In this document: positions 54,138-63,036 of the stretch, one piece after another
Numbering within the stretch: the stretch's first letter is position 1
Layout: every line of letters starts with the position of its first letter
From: Hyphomicrobium sp.
GTDB taxonomy: Bacteria; Pseudomonadota; Alphaproteobacteria; Rhizobiales; Hyphomicrobiaceae
NCBI GenBank assembly: GCA_022843145.1
Contig: JALHOF010000022.1
Span: 1 to 63,193, forward strand
Length of the DNA stretch: 63,193 bases
Direction of reading: 5' to 3'
Notes under the pieces: model-generated
Seen by the model: the letters and a program-made list of their open reading frames with translations, nothing else
Database searches by the model: none
Told to the model about the DNA's origin: nothing
Position numbers and translations under genes: made by a program

Positions 54138-54797
54138 TCAGGCCTTTAGTCGCTTACGCACACGGAATGCGGCGACCTTGGCGCGGTTGCCGCACATCGA
54201 GGGGCTGCACCAGCGTCGTCGATGGCCTTTGGTGCGATCATAGAACCACAGTGTGCAGGCCGGGTTCTCGCAACGCCGGACGAGGCTCATCTCGCCCTCT
54301 GCGAGGACATCGGCCATGGCAGCCGCGATCGGCACCAGCAGCTCACCGGCGCTCCGCCAAATCGGGTGGTTGACCATGCGCAGGCCATGACCGTCTGGCG
54401 ACGGCTCGAGTGCGGTGACGGAGGCTTCGTGAGCCAGCACCTTATTGAGCCGGGCGAGGTCGTCCGGCAATAGGGCCGCGCGACCGCTTTGCTTGATGCG
54501 CGCCAGCACGCCGCGGAACCATTCGCGCAGCGCGATGGCCTCACTCGCGGCCGTGTCGAGGTCTGCGGCGGGGATGCGCGACCCGATGCTTTCCGCGTCC
54601 CGGTCGTCCAGGAGATCGACGGAGCGGAGCCAGCCGACGAGATCGCGCCCCGTGGCGATCCATTCGATCGCCGCACCACGGGGGGAAGCCGTCGTGTTGA
54701 GGAAATCGAGCGCAAGATGGTCTCCGACCAGGAACGGCGCCAAGGGCGGCGACATCTCGCTGGCACGCTGGGGCGGTGAATGAGTCGGTGCGTTCAT
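54138..54797 (-). CDS. CGNR zinc-finger / ABATE-domain regulator
   Basis: ATG at 54797 (MNAPTHSPPQRASEMSPPL) is preferred; a TTG at 54833 is in frame but overlaps the putative operator. The N-terminal ABATE domain shows FLVGDHLALDFLNTTASPRG. The C-terminal CGNR zinc finger is complete: CENPACTLWFYDRTKGHRRR, then WCSPSMCGNRAKVAAFR. CGNR proteins are small transcription regulators often divergent from the genes they control, here the FAD oxidoreductase operon. Confidence 0.88.
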   Translation of the reverse strand: MNAPTHSPPQRASEMSPPLAPFLVGDHLALDFLNTTASPRGAAIEWIATGRDLVGWLRSVDLLDDRDAESIGSRIPAADLDTAASEAIALREWFRGVLARIKQSGRAALLPDDLARLNKVLAHEASVTALEPSPDGHGLRMVNHPIWRSAGELLVPIAAAMADVLAEGEMSLVRRCENPACTLWFYDRTKGHRRRWCSPSMCGNRAKVAAFRVRKRLKA

Positions 54798-54826
54798 GGG
54801 GGCATGAATAACCTGATAAAATAAAG

Positions 54827-54859
54827 TTGACAAGTTACATCATGTGAAACCAGTATAAT
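54827..54859 (+). promoter_or_regulatory. Long-spacer promoter shared with the 59.3-kb operon (site 1)
   Basis: TTGACA and TATAAT are separated by 21 bp, 4 more than optimal. The spacer begins AGTTACATCATG. The same TTGACA-RGTTAC start and 21-bp gap occur at 59348-59380. A regulator that bends or untwists the spacer, or an operator in place of the -35 box, would explain the spacing. Confidence 0.45.
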
Positions 54860-54890
54860 GCCATGTTAGTGGTTACGAATTCGAGGCGAT

Positions 54891-56189
54891 ATGAACCAGA
54901 ACCAGGGCAACGGGGCGGCACGATCACTTTGGGCGGCCGTCACGAAGGCCAGGACGCCATCGCCTCCCGTCGATGGTGAGGTGCGCGCCGACGTGGCCAT
55001 CGTCGGCGCCGGGTTCACAGGACTTTCGACGGCGCTGAGCCTCGTCGAACGTGGCCGCTCCGTGGTGATCATCGAGGCGGCAGAGGTGGGCCACGGCGCG
55101 TCGGGACGCAACAGCGGCCAAGTCATCCCGACCATGTCGGGGATCGAACCGGATGACATCGCGCGGCGCTATGGCGAGGCGGGGGAGCGGTTCGTGCTCC
55201 TGGTACGTGACAGTGCCTCGGCGCTCTTCAATCTCGTGCGCCGGCACTCCATCGATTGTGAGGCCGAGCAGTCCGGCTGGTTCCAACCGGCACACTCACC
55301 GGGACGGGTGCAGCTGTCGGCCCGGCGCGTCGAGGCTTGGGCGCGGAGGGGCGCGCCGGTGCGACTGCTTGACGCCAACGAGACGCGCGCGCTCATCGGT
55401 TCAAATCTCTGGCACGGCGGCATGCTCAACACATCGGGCGGGTACATCAATCCGCTGGCGCTCGCGCGCGGTCTCGCCGACCGAGTCGTCGGCAAAGGCG
55501 GACAGCTATTCGAGCACTCGCCCGCGCTCGGCATTGCCCGCGAGCGGCGCGGCTGGGTGGTATCAACAGCCTCGGGGCGGATCATCGCCGACCGGGTGCT
55601 CATCGCTACCAACGCCTACACCGATCGCTTCTCGGATGCGGTCGCACCAGATCTCGCCCGCGATATGATCCCCGTCGTCACCTGGCAGATGGCAAGCGCG
55701 CCGCAGAGTGACGCCTTGCGCCGCGACATCCTCCCAGGGCGGCAGGCCGTGTCCGACACCCGCAGTGACCTGCGCTTCTTCCGCTGGGATGTGCGTGGCA
55801 GGCTGGTCACCGGCGGGGCGCTGATCGTGCCGTTCGCCGCACAAGCCCGTCTCAGGCGCATCGTCGGCGCGCGGCTGGCCGAGGCGTTCCCGCGAATGGG
55901 GATCCCCGTATTCGACTACTTGTGGTCCGGTCGCATCGGCATGACCGCCGACCGGATGCCGCGCTTCCACGAGATGGCACCGGGGTTGTTCGCCTGGACC
56001 GCCTGCAACGGTCGCGGCGTCGCGCTTTCGGTAGCGCTCGGCGACGTGCTCGCCCGCGCCCTCGACGGCGCTGACCCGCGCGAGCTTCCGATCCCGGTGA
56101 CGCCGGTGCGGCCCTACCCGTTGCACCAGCTGGCGACTTTCGGCGCGCCCTTGCTGCTCGCGCACTATCGCCTGCGCGACCGTCTCTAA
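54891..56189 (+). CDS. FAD-dependent amine/amino-acid oxidoreductase (DAO family)
   Basis: ATG at 54891 follows GAGGCG. The 432-residue protein has an FAD-binding GxGxxG (VAIVGAGFTGLSTALSLVER), the second dinucleotide-binding strand VVIIEAAEVGHGASGRNSGQ and a C-terminal FAD contact GLFAWTACNGRGVALSVALG. It belongs to the DAO family near PuuB/OrdL-type gamma-glutamyl amine oxidases. It should oxidise an amine or amino acid; the substrate cannot be read from sequence. It is the first gene of an operon with an ATC hydrolase, an amidohydrolase and a permease. Confidence 0.87.
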   Translation: MNQNQGNGAARSLWAAVTKARTPSPPVDGEVRADVAIVGAGFTGLSTALSLVERGRSVVIIEAAEVGHGASGRNSGQVIPTMSGIEPDDIARRYGEAGERFVLLVRDSASALFNLVRRHSIDCEAEQSGWFQPAHSPGRVQLSARRVEAWARRGAPVRLLDANETRALIGSNLWHGGMLNTSGGYINPLALARGLADRVVGKGGQLFEHSPALGIARERRGWVVSTASGRIIADRVLIATNAYTDRFSDAVAPDLARDMIPVVTWQMASAPQSDALRRDILPGRQAVSDTRSDLRFFRWDVRGRLVTGGALIVPFAAQARLRRIVGARLAEAFPRMGIPVFDYLWSGRIGMTADRMPRFHEMAPGLFAWTACNGRGVALSVALGDVLARALDGADPRELPIPVTPVRPYPLHQLATFGAPLLLAHYRLRDRL

Positions 56190-56219
56190 GATTTCCCACA
56201 AGCGAGAGGACAGCAGACC

Positions 56220-56687
56220 ATGAAGCTACCCATCATCGAGCGCCGGCGCATCGAGGCCCTGATCCTGAAAAACGTCTACGACGCACTGGAGAAAAGTCAC
56301 GGCAAGCAGGTAGCCGTAGCCACGATCGACGCGGCCGTATCTCGAGCCGCCGCGGCCTTCGGAGAAGAACATCGCAATGAGCTAGGCCGCACGCCCGATC
56401 TAGCAGACCTAGCCGCTATCCTGCCCAATTGGTCGGCCGACGACGCGTTGCGGATCGAGATCGTGGAGGCACGGGCCGACCGGCTTGACTTCAATGTCAC
56501 ACGCTGCCGTTACGCCGAGATGTACCGAGAGATGGGCCTCGGCGACATCGGCCACATCCTGTCGTGCAATCGCGATGGCCAGTTCTGCACGGGCTACAAC
56601 CCCGATATGAAGCTCGATCGCTCGCAAACCATCATGCAGGGGGCAAGCCACTGCGACTTCCGCTACAAGCTGGAGAAAAGGTCATGA
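56220..56687 (+). CDS. L-2-amino-thiazoline-4-carboxylic acid hydrolase family protein
   Basis: The 155-residue product starts MKLPIIERRRIEALILKNVY. The C-terminal half has the family pattern: DFNVTRCRYAEMYREMGL, ILSCNRDGQFCTGYNPDM and KLDRSQTIMQGASHCDFRY, with conserved Cys/His/Asp residues. Known members open the thiazoline ring of L-ATC to give N-carbamoyl-L-cysteine. The stop overlaps the next gene's start by 4 bp (ATGA), so it is coupled to an amidohydrolase that could act next. Confidence 0.85.
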   Translation: MKLPIIERRRIEALILKNVYDALEKSHGKQVAVATIDAAVSRAAAAFGEEHRNELGRTPDLADLAAILPNWSADDALRIEIVEARADRLDFNVTRCRYAEMYREMGLGDIGHILSCNRDGQFCTGYNPDMKLDRSQTIMQGASHCDFRYKLEKRS

Positions 56688-57856
56688 TCGAACCATCGCT
56701 CCTGCTGTCGCCGGATGAGACGTCCGAGGCCGTGGCGTGGCGGCATGCGCTGCACGAAATGCCGGAGATCGCCTTCAACGAGCACAGGACCTCGCGGTTC
56801 GTTGCCGGGCGGTTGGCGACGTTCGGGCTCGAAGTCTCGCGCGGGCTAGCCGGAACCGGCGTTGTCGGCACGCTGCGGCGCGGAACCTCACGGCGAGCAA
56901 TTGGGCTTCGGTCCGACATGGATGCGCTGCCGATCACCGAGGCGACAGGTGTATCCTATGCCTCACGCTTTCCGGGGCTCATGCACGCCTGCGGGCACGA
57001 CGGGCACATGGCGATGCTGCTTGCGGCGGCGCGTCATCTGTCGCGGCGCGACGACCTCGACGGCACGATCCACTTCGTGTTCCAGCCTGCGGAGGAGAAC
57101 GAGGCGGGTGCGCGCCGGATGATCGAGGACGGGCTTTTCGAGCGTCACCCGATGGACGCCGTGCTCGGCATCCACAACTGGCCGTCGCTGCCGGTCGGTA
57201 AGGTCGGCGTCATCGCGGGCCCGATGATGGCGGCTTTCGCGGTGTTCGACATCGCGATCGCGGGGCGCGGCGGACATGCCGCCATGCCGCATCTGGGCTC
57301 CGACCCGCTCGCCGCGGCTTTCCAAATCGGCACGGCGCTGCAGACCATCGTCGCGCGCAACGTCTCTCCCCTCGCGTCGGCCGTCGTCTCGGTGACGGAG
57401 GTCCACGGCGGCGACACCTATAACGTCATCCCCGCCGAGTGCCGGCTGGCGGGCACTGCCCGCTGGTTCGATCCCGCCGTAGGCGACATCCTCGAAGAGA
57501 GGCTGAGAGACATCGTCACGGCGATGGCGACCGGGCTCGGCTGCACTGCGACGATCGACTACCAAAGGCGTTATCCGGCGACGGTCAACGATGCGGTCGA
57601 GGAGCGTGCCGTTGCCGACACCGTCGCCTCGCTGGGGCCTGAGCTCACACTCGCGACCGCGCTGGAGCCGAGCATGGCCGCCGAGGATTTTGCCTTCATG
57701 CTGGAGCGCGTACCCGGCGCCTACGTCTGGCTCGGCGCCGAGCGGACTGGCGAGAACCCGGGGTTGCACTCGCCGCGCTTCGACTTCAACGATGCCATCC
57801 TGCCGCTCGGCGTCGCGCTCTGGAGCAAGCTCGCCGTGAACCGGCTCAGTCGGTAG
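56684..57856 (+). CDS. M20-family amidohydrolase
   Basis: ATG at 56684 overlaps the preceding stop. The 390-residue protein is of the M20D/hippurate hydrolase type: LHEMPEIAFNEHRTSRFV, metal ligands in LMHACGHDGHMAMLL, FQPAEENEAGARRMIEDG and HNWPSLPVGK, and dimerisation-domain His in GRGGHAAMPHLGSDPL. It would remove an acyl or carbamoyl group from an amino acid. Following an ATC hydrolase, N-carbamoyl-cysteine or a related amide is a reasonable substrate, but this is inference. Confidence 0.9.
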   Translation: MIEPSLLLSPDETSEAVAWRHALHEMPEIAFNEHRTSRFVAGRLATFGLEVSRGLAGTGVVGTLRRGTSRRAIGLRSDMDALPITEATGVSYASRFPGLMHACGHDGHMAMLLAAARHLSRRDDLDGTIHFVFQPAEENEAGARRMIEDGLFERHPMDAVLGIHNWPSLPVGKVGVIAGPMMAAFAVFDIAIAGRGGHAAMPHLGSDPLAAAFQIGTALQTIVARNVSPLASAVVSVTEVHGGDTYNVIPAECRLAGTARWFDPAVGDILEERLRDIVTAMATGLGCTATIDYQRRYPATVNDAVEERAVADTVASLGPELTLATALEPSMAAEDFAFMLERVPGAYVWLGAERTGENPGLHSPRFDFNDAILPLGVALWSKLAVNRLSR

Positions 57857-57885
57857 CGTCGCATATCGAGGCGGGGAGGGGGCGA

Positions 57886-59322
57886 ATGGTCCTGGTCTGG
57901 GTATCGCCTGTCCTGCTGTTTCTTGCGCTGATGGCTTCAGGGCGTGTCAATTCGTTGCCGGCGTCCTTCGTTGCGACGCTCGCCTCGGGGCTGGTTGCGG
58001 CGACGGCGGCGCCGATGCCGGTCAGCGTAGCGGACCTCGCGCGCCACTTCGGTGCCGGGCTCTGGATTGCCCTTCCGGCGACCATGGTCATCCTGGCCGG
58101 TCTGTTCTTCGCGCGAGCCGCCGAGCGCCAAGCCGCCGCCGATGATGTCGGCCCCGTCAGCCACGACACGCTCGCGACGCGGTGCCTGATCATCGGGCCG
58201 TTCATCGAGACCGCGACGGGCTTCGGTGTTGGATATGTTGTGGCGCTGTCCGGCGTAGTGCGAGCGGGTGTCGGTCACTCCCAGGCCCTGGCGCTCGCGG
58301 CGTTCAGTCAGTTTCTGGTTCCGTGGGGTGCGCTCGGGATCGGCACACGCATCTCGTCGGAGGTCTCGGGCGTGCCGCTCACGGCGCTCGGCTGGCGTCT
58401 CGCCCTCATCACCGCGCTTTGGTCGATTGTGCTGCTGCAACTCTTCTGGCGCCTTTCGGAGGCTGCGGGTGTGCCGCCAACTCGCCGTGACCGTGTCGTC
58501 TGGCCTCTGACCTTTGCCGCGCTTATGCCACTGCTTCTCGCGGCCAACACCATCTTCACGGTGGAAATCGCGGGACTCGCGGCGCTTGCTCCCGTGCTCG
58601 TCGGCCGGCACCTCGCCGCGCATGGACGTTCCGGTCTGTCGCGCGACGCGTTCGAGTCGGCACTGCCCTATGCCTGCCTCATCGTAGCGCTGGCCGCGAT
58701 GCGCTTCGTGCCGCTGGCCACATCCTTGCTCGAAGCGTGGTCCTTCCGACCCTACCCGGAGCTCGCGCGCTTCGCGCCTCTCGCCTCCCCCGCGCTACCG
58801 CTCATCATGATTGGCCTCGGCATGGCGGCGCGCCGGGGAGGGCTTTCGGCGGTACGGCGTGCCGGCCAGCAGATGATGGTTGGCGGCTGGCGTGCGGCGA
58901 CGCTGACCTTCCTGCTCGTCGGCATGGCGGCGATCATGGTCCGATCAGGGCTCTCGGCTGCCCTAATGGGCGAGTTCACGCGCACGGTCGGCAATCTATC
59001 CCCGATCGCTTTGCCCGTCGTGGGCGCCGTCGGCGGCTATCTGACGGGCAGTAATGCCGGCGCAGGAGCCTTGTCGATGCCGCTGCTGGCCGGAATGTCG
59101 CCCGAGCCAGCCCACGCCGCCTGGATCGCGGCAGCTGCCATCTTCGCTGGCAGTGCGATGACCGCCTTGAGCCCGGTGCGGGTGACAATGGGCACGGGCT
59201 TGATCGGTGCTTCTGTGGCGGAGGGACGCCGTGCCACCATGCGGCTTATCTCATTTGCGTTGTCGGCATGGGGTATCGCCGCGCTCGTTGCACTCGCGCC
59301 AATGCTGCTGGAGCGGCGGTGA
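57886..59322 (+). CDS. LctP-like carboxylate permease
   Basis: ATG at 57886 starts a 478-residue membrane protein with about 12 helices. Family marks of the lactate permease group are GPFIETATGFGVGYVVALSG and GGYLTGSNAGAGALSMPLLA. It is shorter than LldP (about 550 residues). It is 29 bp after the amidohydrolase gene and is likely the uptake system for the operon's substrate, probably a small carboxylate. Confidence 0.85.
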   Translation: MVLVWVSPVLLFLALMASGRVNSLPASFVATLASGLVAATAAPMPVSVADLARHFGAGLWIALPATMVILAGLFFARAAERQAAADDVGPVSHDTLATRCLIIGPFIETATGFGVGYVVALSGVVRAGVGHSQALALAAFSQFLVPWGALGIGTRISSEVSGVPLTALGWRLALITALWSIVLLQLFWRLSEAAGVPPTRRDRVVWPLTFAALMPLLLAANTIFTVEIAGLAALAPVLVGRHLAAHGRSGLSRDAFESALPYACLIVALAAMRFVPLATSLLEAWSFRPYPELARFAPLASPALPLIMIGLGMAARRGGLSAVRRAGQQMMVGGWRAATLTFLLVGMAAIMVRSGLSAALMGEFTRTVGNLSPIALPVVGAVGGYLTGSNAGAGALSMPLLAGMSPEPAHAAWIAAAAIFAGSAMTALSPVRVTMGTGLIGASVAEGRRATMRLISFALSAWGIAALVALAPMLLERR

Positions 59323-59347
59323 TTTTTGATAACTTATTAAAAACTGT

Positions 59348-59380
59348 TTGACAGGTTACTCATCGCGTGCAACCTTTATA
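59348..59380 (+). promoter_or_regulatory. Long-spacer promoter (site 2)
   Basis: TTGACA and TTTATA are 21 bp apart; the spacer begins GGTTACTCATCG. A further GTTACTCAT copy is at 59395-59403. Compare 54827-54859. Confidence 0.42.
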
Positions 59381-59417
59381 TCGCACGATAACTAGTTACT
59401 CATAGAAGGTAAATGTC

Positions 59418-60416
59418 ATGAACCACCGCTCGCGGCGCGGAAGCGCCACGGCCGGAGCGATAGCGCTCGCCTCAATCGCGGCGCTCGCGGTCCCGGTCCT
59501 TCCACACATTGGCTTCTGCGGCTCGGCGGAGGCGGCCCTGTCCGCATCTCGCCCGGTCGTCAATCACAAGGCGATCAAGGTCCGCGGTATCGATGTCGCC
59601 TACCGCGAAGCGGGGCCGGCCAGCGGCCCCGTCGTTCTCCTGCTGCACGGCTTCCCGTCGTCGTCGCACATGTTCCGCAACCTCATTCCGGTGCTCGCGG
59701 AGAAGTACCGGGTCATTGCGCCCGACTACCCCGGCTTCGGGCACAGCGGCGAGCCCGGCCTTGATGCGTTCGACTACAGTTTCGCGTCGCTGGCCGCCCT
59801 CATCGGCGATTTCACGCAGGCGGTCGGCGCCAAGAGCTACACGCTCTACATGCAGGACTATGGCGGACCGGTCGGCTTCCGCCTGGCGCTCGCCAATCCG
59901 GATCGGGTCAAAGGCCTCATCGTCCAGAACGCGACCATCCACGCCGAGGGCTGGAATCCGGACGTCGTGAAGCAGTTCCAGCCGTTCTGGAAGGAGCGCA
60001 ATGCAACCAGTGAGGGGCCCATTCGCGGCTTCCTGAAGCCCGAGACGACGAAGTGGCAGTACACGCACGGCACGACCCGTCCCGAGCGGCTGTCACCCGA
60101 CGCCTGGACCCATGATCAGGCCCGGCTCGACCGGCCGGGGAACGACAAGGTGCAACTCCAGTACCTTTGGAATTACCAGGACAACGTTGCCCAGTACCCT
60201 GCCTGGCAGAGCTACCTCAAGAGCCGCCAGCCGCCGACGCTCGTCGTCTGGGGCAAGAGCGATCCGTTCTTCACAATGGCCGGCGTCGATGCGCTGAAGG
60301 CGCTGGCACCGAAGGCCGAGGTTCATCTCTACGATGCCGGCCACTTCGCGCTCGAGACCCACGGCGATGAGATGGCCGCGGCGATCAAGGGCTTCCTCGC
60401 CAAGTCCGTCCGCTGA
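59418..60416 (+). CDS. Secreted alpha/beta hydrolase, dehalogenase/epoxide hydrolase type
   Basis: ATG at 59418 starts a 332-residue protein with a signal-like N-terminus (AGAIALASIAALAVPVLPHI). The hydrolase fold has the oxyanion segment LLHGFPSSSHMFRNLIP, an Asp nucleophile in LYMQDYGGPVGFRLALANP instead of Ser, and the catalytic His in YDAGHFALETHGDEM. Asp nucleophiles mark haloalkane dehalogenases, epoxide hydrolases and relatives. Its substrate is unknown. It heads an operon with cupins and a GST and shares a promoter type with the FAD oxidoreductase operon. Confidence 0.87.
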   Translation: MNHRSRRGSATAGAIALASIAALAVPVLPHIGFCGSAEAALSASRPVVNHKAIKVRGIDVAYREAGPASGPVVLLLHGFPSSSHMFRNLIPVLAEKYRVIAPDYPGFGHSGEPGLDAFDYSFASLAALIGDFTQAVGAKSYTLYMQDYGGPVGFRLALANPDRVKGLIVQNATIHAEGWNPDVVKQFQPFWKERNATSEGPIRGFLKPETTKWQYTHGTTRPERLSPDAWTHDQARLDRPGNDKVQLQYLWNYQDNVAQYPAWQSYLKSRQPPTLVVWGKSDPFFTMAGVDALKALAPKAEVHLYDAGHFALETHGDEMAAAIKGFLAKSVR

Positions 60417-60471
60417 GTTCCGCCGCCGGAATGCAATCGTTCCACTAGCAAACCCAACAAGGAGACGACAC

Positions 60472-60933
60472 ATGAACATGCTCGCACGCAACACCGCCAG
60501 GAAGGGCACGCACTACACACTGTTCGAGAGCGGCGCGCTCAAGGACTGGATCAACAACTCGGTCGATATTCCGGGTCTCGGCAAGGTGCCCGGTAAGCTG
60601 TTCCTCAAGGACGCGATGGGCCTCACCTCGACCGAGATCTCGATCAACGCGATGCCTCCGGGACAGGGCATGCCGTTTCACCACACGCACCGCCAGAACG
60701 AGGAGATCTACATCTTTATCCATGGCCAGGGGCAGGTGCAGGTCGACGGCGAGATGTTCGACGTGCGCGAAGGCTCGGTCGTCAAGATCGCTCCGAAGGG
60801 CGAGCGGGTGTGGCGCAACAACGGATCGGAGATGCTGGTCTACATCGTGATGCAGATGCGTGAGGGCTCGTTGCAGCAGTGGGGCACCGGCGACGCCGAT
60901 GTTCCTCAAAAGCCGGTCGTGTGGCCCGCCTGA
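60472..60933 (+). CDS. Cupin-domain protein
   Basis: ATG at 60472 after AAGGAGACGACAC gives 153 residues. A single conserved cupin is visible: MPFHHTHRQNEEIYIFIHG (metal-binding HxH...E) and VKIAPKGERVWRNNG (second motif, where the usual His is replaced by Arg/Trp). It is cytosolic. It may act as a small isomerase or dioxygenase, or bind a ligand. It lies between the hydrolase and the SnoaL/SDR chimera. Confidence 0.85.
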   Translation: MNMLARNTARKGTHYTLFESGALKDWINNSVDIPGLGKVPGKLFLKDAMGLTSTEISINAMPPGQGMPFHHTHRQNEEIYIFIHGQGQVQVDGEMFDVREGSVVKIAPKGERVWRNNGSEMLVYIVMQMREGSLQQWGTGDADVPQKPVVWPA

Positions 60934-61006
60934 AGCGCATTCGTACGATTCATCTGCGGGGCGCGGTAAGGCCGCGCCCCCATTCCAGCAGTTTGCCGAG
61001 GTCGCC

Positions 61007-61552
61007 ATGAGCAATGTTTCCGATCGCGAGCATGCGTCCATCGCACTGGCTACAGTGCAAAGCTTCTACGCGGCCCTCGCACGCGGCGACGTGGCCGGCG
61101 TCATTGCATTGCTGGCGCCGGACATCGAATGGACCGAGGCAGAAGGCTTCCCCTATTACTCCGGCACCTGGCGCTCGCCGCAGGCCGTTCTCGACAATCT
61201 TTTCGCGCGCATCGGCCAGGACTGGGATGGGTTCTCGGCCATCACGCATTCCTACCTGACCGAGAATGACCGGGTTGTGGCCTTCGGCGACTATGGCGGC
61301 ATAACCGTCAACAGCGTGCTGCCCGGACCGGTCATGACCGACCGCCGTCGGATGATGGTCGAGCGCATGGCGGCAAGTCGGGGCCTCGACGTGGCCGACG
61401 CCATAGAGGCCTTCGTAACCGAGGCGGGGATCTCCTGGTTCGGTGCCCCGGGCGACATCGCCGCGTTGGTGGCCTTCCTCGTCTCACCCGGTTCGCGGTG
61501 GATGACCGGCTCGGCGCTGCGCATGGACGGCGGCGAGATCAAGGCACTTTAG
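61007..61552 (+). pseudogene. SnoaL-SDR chimera, probable deletion fusion
   Basis: ATG at 61007 starts a SnoaL/NTF2-like fold (TVQSFYAALARGDVAGVIAL, LAPDIEWTEAEGFPYYSGT, VVAFGDYGG). At about residue 104 it changes into the C-terminal third of a short-chain dehydrogenase: ITVNSVLPGPVMTDRRRMMV, GAPGDIAALVAFLVSPGSRW and MTGSALRMDGG. Neither domain is complete: SnoaL lacks its last strands and the SDR lacks the Rossmann N-terminus and YxxxK. A deletion between two neighbouring genes is the simplest explanation. The frame is open, so a protein may still be made. Confidence 0.8.
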
Positions 61553-61581
61553 GTGACGGCCATAAACCCGAAGGACATACC

Positions 61582-62052
61582 ATGACACCGAGCAGTAAAC
61601 GGACCTCGCTCATTGCCGCGCTCGCGGCGCTTGCAGCTTCCGGCTTCGTCGCATTCGATTGCCTCGCGGCAGACGAACCGGCAAACGCCTCGCCATCCTC
61701 GAGGCGCCCCGTCTCGGTGCTCGAGTTCGGCGCGCTCGGGGTCGACGTGCTCAAGGCGGCTCCGGCCTTCGGCGACCGGGCAACAGGCCAGCACGGCACC
61801 TTCGTCAAAATTCCGGCCGGGTTCTCCAGCCCGGTCCACGCGCACACCGCCGACTTCCACGGTGTCGTCATCAACGGCGTCATTGCGAATGGTGCGCCGG
61901 AAGAGTCCGATACGCCACTTGCTCCTGGCTCTTATTGGTTCCAGCCGGCGAACCGTATGCACGTGACCAAATGCCTCTCGCAGACGGAGTGCGCGATCTT
62001 CCTCGTTCAGCCGGGAAAGTTCGATTTTGTACCGGCAGCTGCCGCCAAGTAA
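61582..62052 (+). CDS. Secreted cupin-like protein
   Basis: ATG at 61582 starts a signal peptide (SLIAALAALAASGFVAFDCL). The 156-residue product has a cupin core: GTFVKIPAGFSSPVHAHTAD (metal-type HAH), FHGVVINGVIANGAP and SYWFQPANRMHVTKCL with a late His. It resembles DUF4437-like periplasmic cupins. Two Cys residues (KCLSQTEC) could form a disulfide. Function is unknown. Confidence 0.8.
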   Translation: MTPSSKRTSLIAALAALAASGFVAFDCLAADEPANASPSSRRPVSVLEFGALGVDVLKAAPAFGDRATGQHGTFVKIPAGFSSPVHAHTADFHGVVINGVIANGAPEESDTPLAPGSYWFQPANRMHVTKCLSQTECAIFLVQPGKFDFVPAAAAK

Positions 62053-62161
62053 TGTCGGCCGGTGCTTGCGGGCAGGCGATGGGCGGCCGGAGTGGCTGTT
62101 CGGCGGCGGCCCGCGACCCGGCTGCCGCGCGTCCCGCCCCCTACCTGAGGAGGAACCACGG

Positions 62162-62849
62162 GTGCCGAAATTCTACTTCAATGGCTCGCCCAATCCCACC
62201 AAGGTCGCGCTTTTTCTCGAGGAGAGCGGGCTCGCCTACGAGCCGATGCCGGTCGATACGAGAAAGGGCGAGCAGTTTCGTCTTGAGTTTCTGGCCGCCA
62301 ATCCCAACGGCAAGGTGCCAGCGATCGACGACGACGGCGTGATAGTCTTCGACAGCAATGCTGTTCTGCTGTACCTCGCCGAAAAGAACGGAGCATTCCT
62401 GCCGGCCGCCTCACCGGCCAACCGGGCCGAACTGTTGTCGTGGCTGATGTTCGTGGCCACCGGTGTCGGACCCGTTCTGCGGCCAGGCCGTGCATTTCAA
62501 CCATTTCGCACCGGAGAAGGTGCCTTACGCTCACGCCCGCTACCAGTTCGAAGCCATGCGTCATCTTCTGGTGGCCGACGAGCACCTCGCCGATCGCGAA
62601 TACATGGTCGGCGGCGTCTACACGATCGCCGATATGGCGTTGTGGGGTTGGGCCAGGGTGGTTCCCTTCATTCTCGGCGAGGACGCATGGCACAAACTCC
62701 CGCACCTGAAGCGGCTCGTCGATACCATCTCGGCGCGGCCGACGGCGGCCTGCGCTGTGGCGCTCAAGGAGCGCTACACGTTCAAATCCGAGATGGACGA
62801 CGAGGCACGGCGCAACATGTTCCGGCATCTCGCGGCGACCGCCGCATGA
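62162..62849 (+). pseudogene. Glutathione S-transferase, frameshifted
   Basis: GTG at 62162 after GAGGAGGAACCACG starts a GST with thioredoxin-like N-domain (FYFNGSPNPTKVALFLEESG, NPNGKVPAIDDDG, VFDSNAVLLYLAEKNG). At about 62471-62474 an extra base shifts the frame; the C-domain resumes with DPFCGQAVHFNHFAPEKVPY and continues YMVGGVYTIADMALWGWARV to 62849. One base less would restore GPFCGQAVHF. It is a recent break or a sequencing error. Confidence 0.85.
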
Positions 62850-62988
62850 GCAGGGAAATCAGCAAACCCGTTCTGTGCCGTTCGAGGAGAATGCCGCCAT
62901 GTCAGTCGGCGATCTCGTCTTCACGCATAGGACAAAGCGGATCTTGCCGGCGCGCCGCGCACTCGAGGCCGTCGAAAGCGGGCCGCAA

Positions 62989-63036
62989 ATGAAGCTGCAA
63001 TATCTCGGAGATTCCAAGGACTGCTTCAAATGGGAT
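62989..63036 (+). pseudogene. 5' end of an unknown gene cut by IS1595
   Basis: ATG at 62989 reads MKLQYLGDSKDCFKWD and then runs into the IS1595 left end. The start resembles conserved proteins beginning MKLQYLGD-KD-FKWD, of unknown function. An earlier in-frame-looking ATG at 62899 (MSVGDLVFTHRTKR) is in the same frame and could be the true start. The remainder should be right of the IS. Confidence 0.45.
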
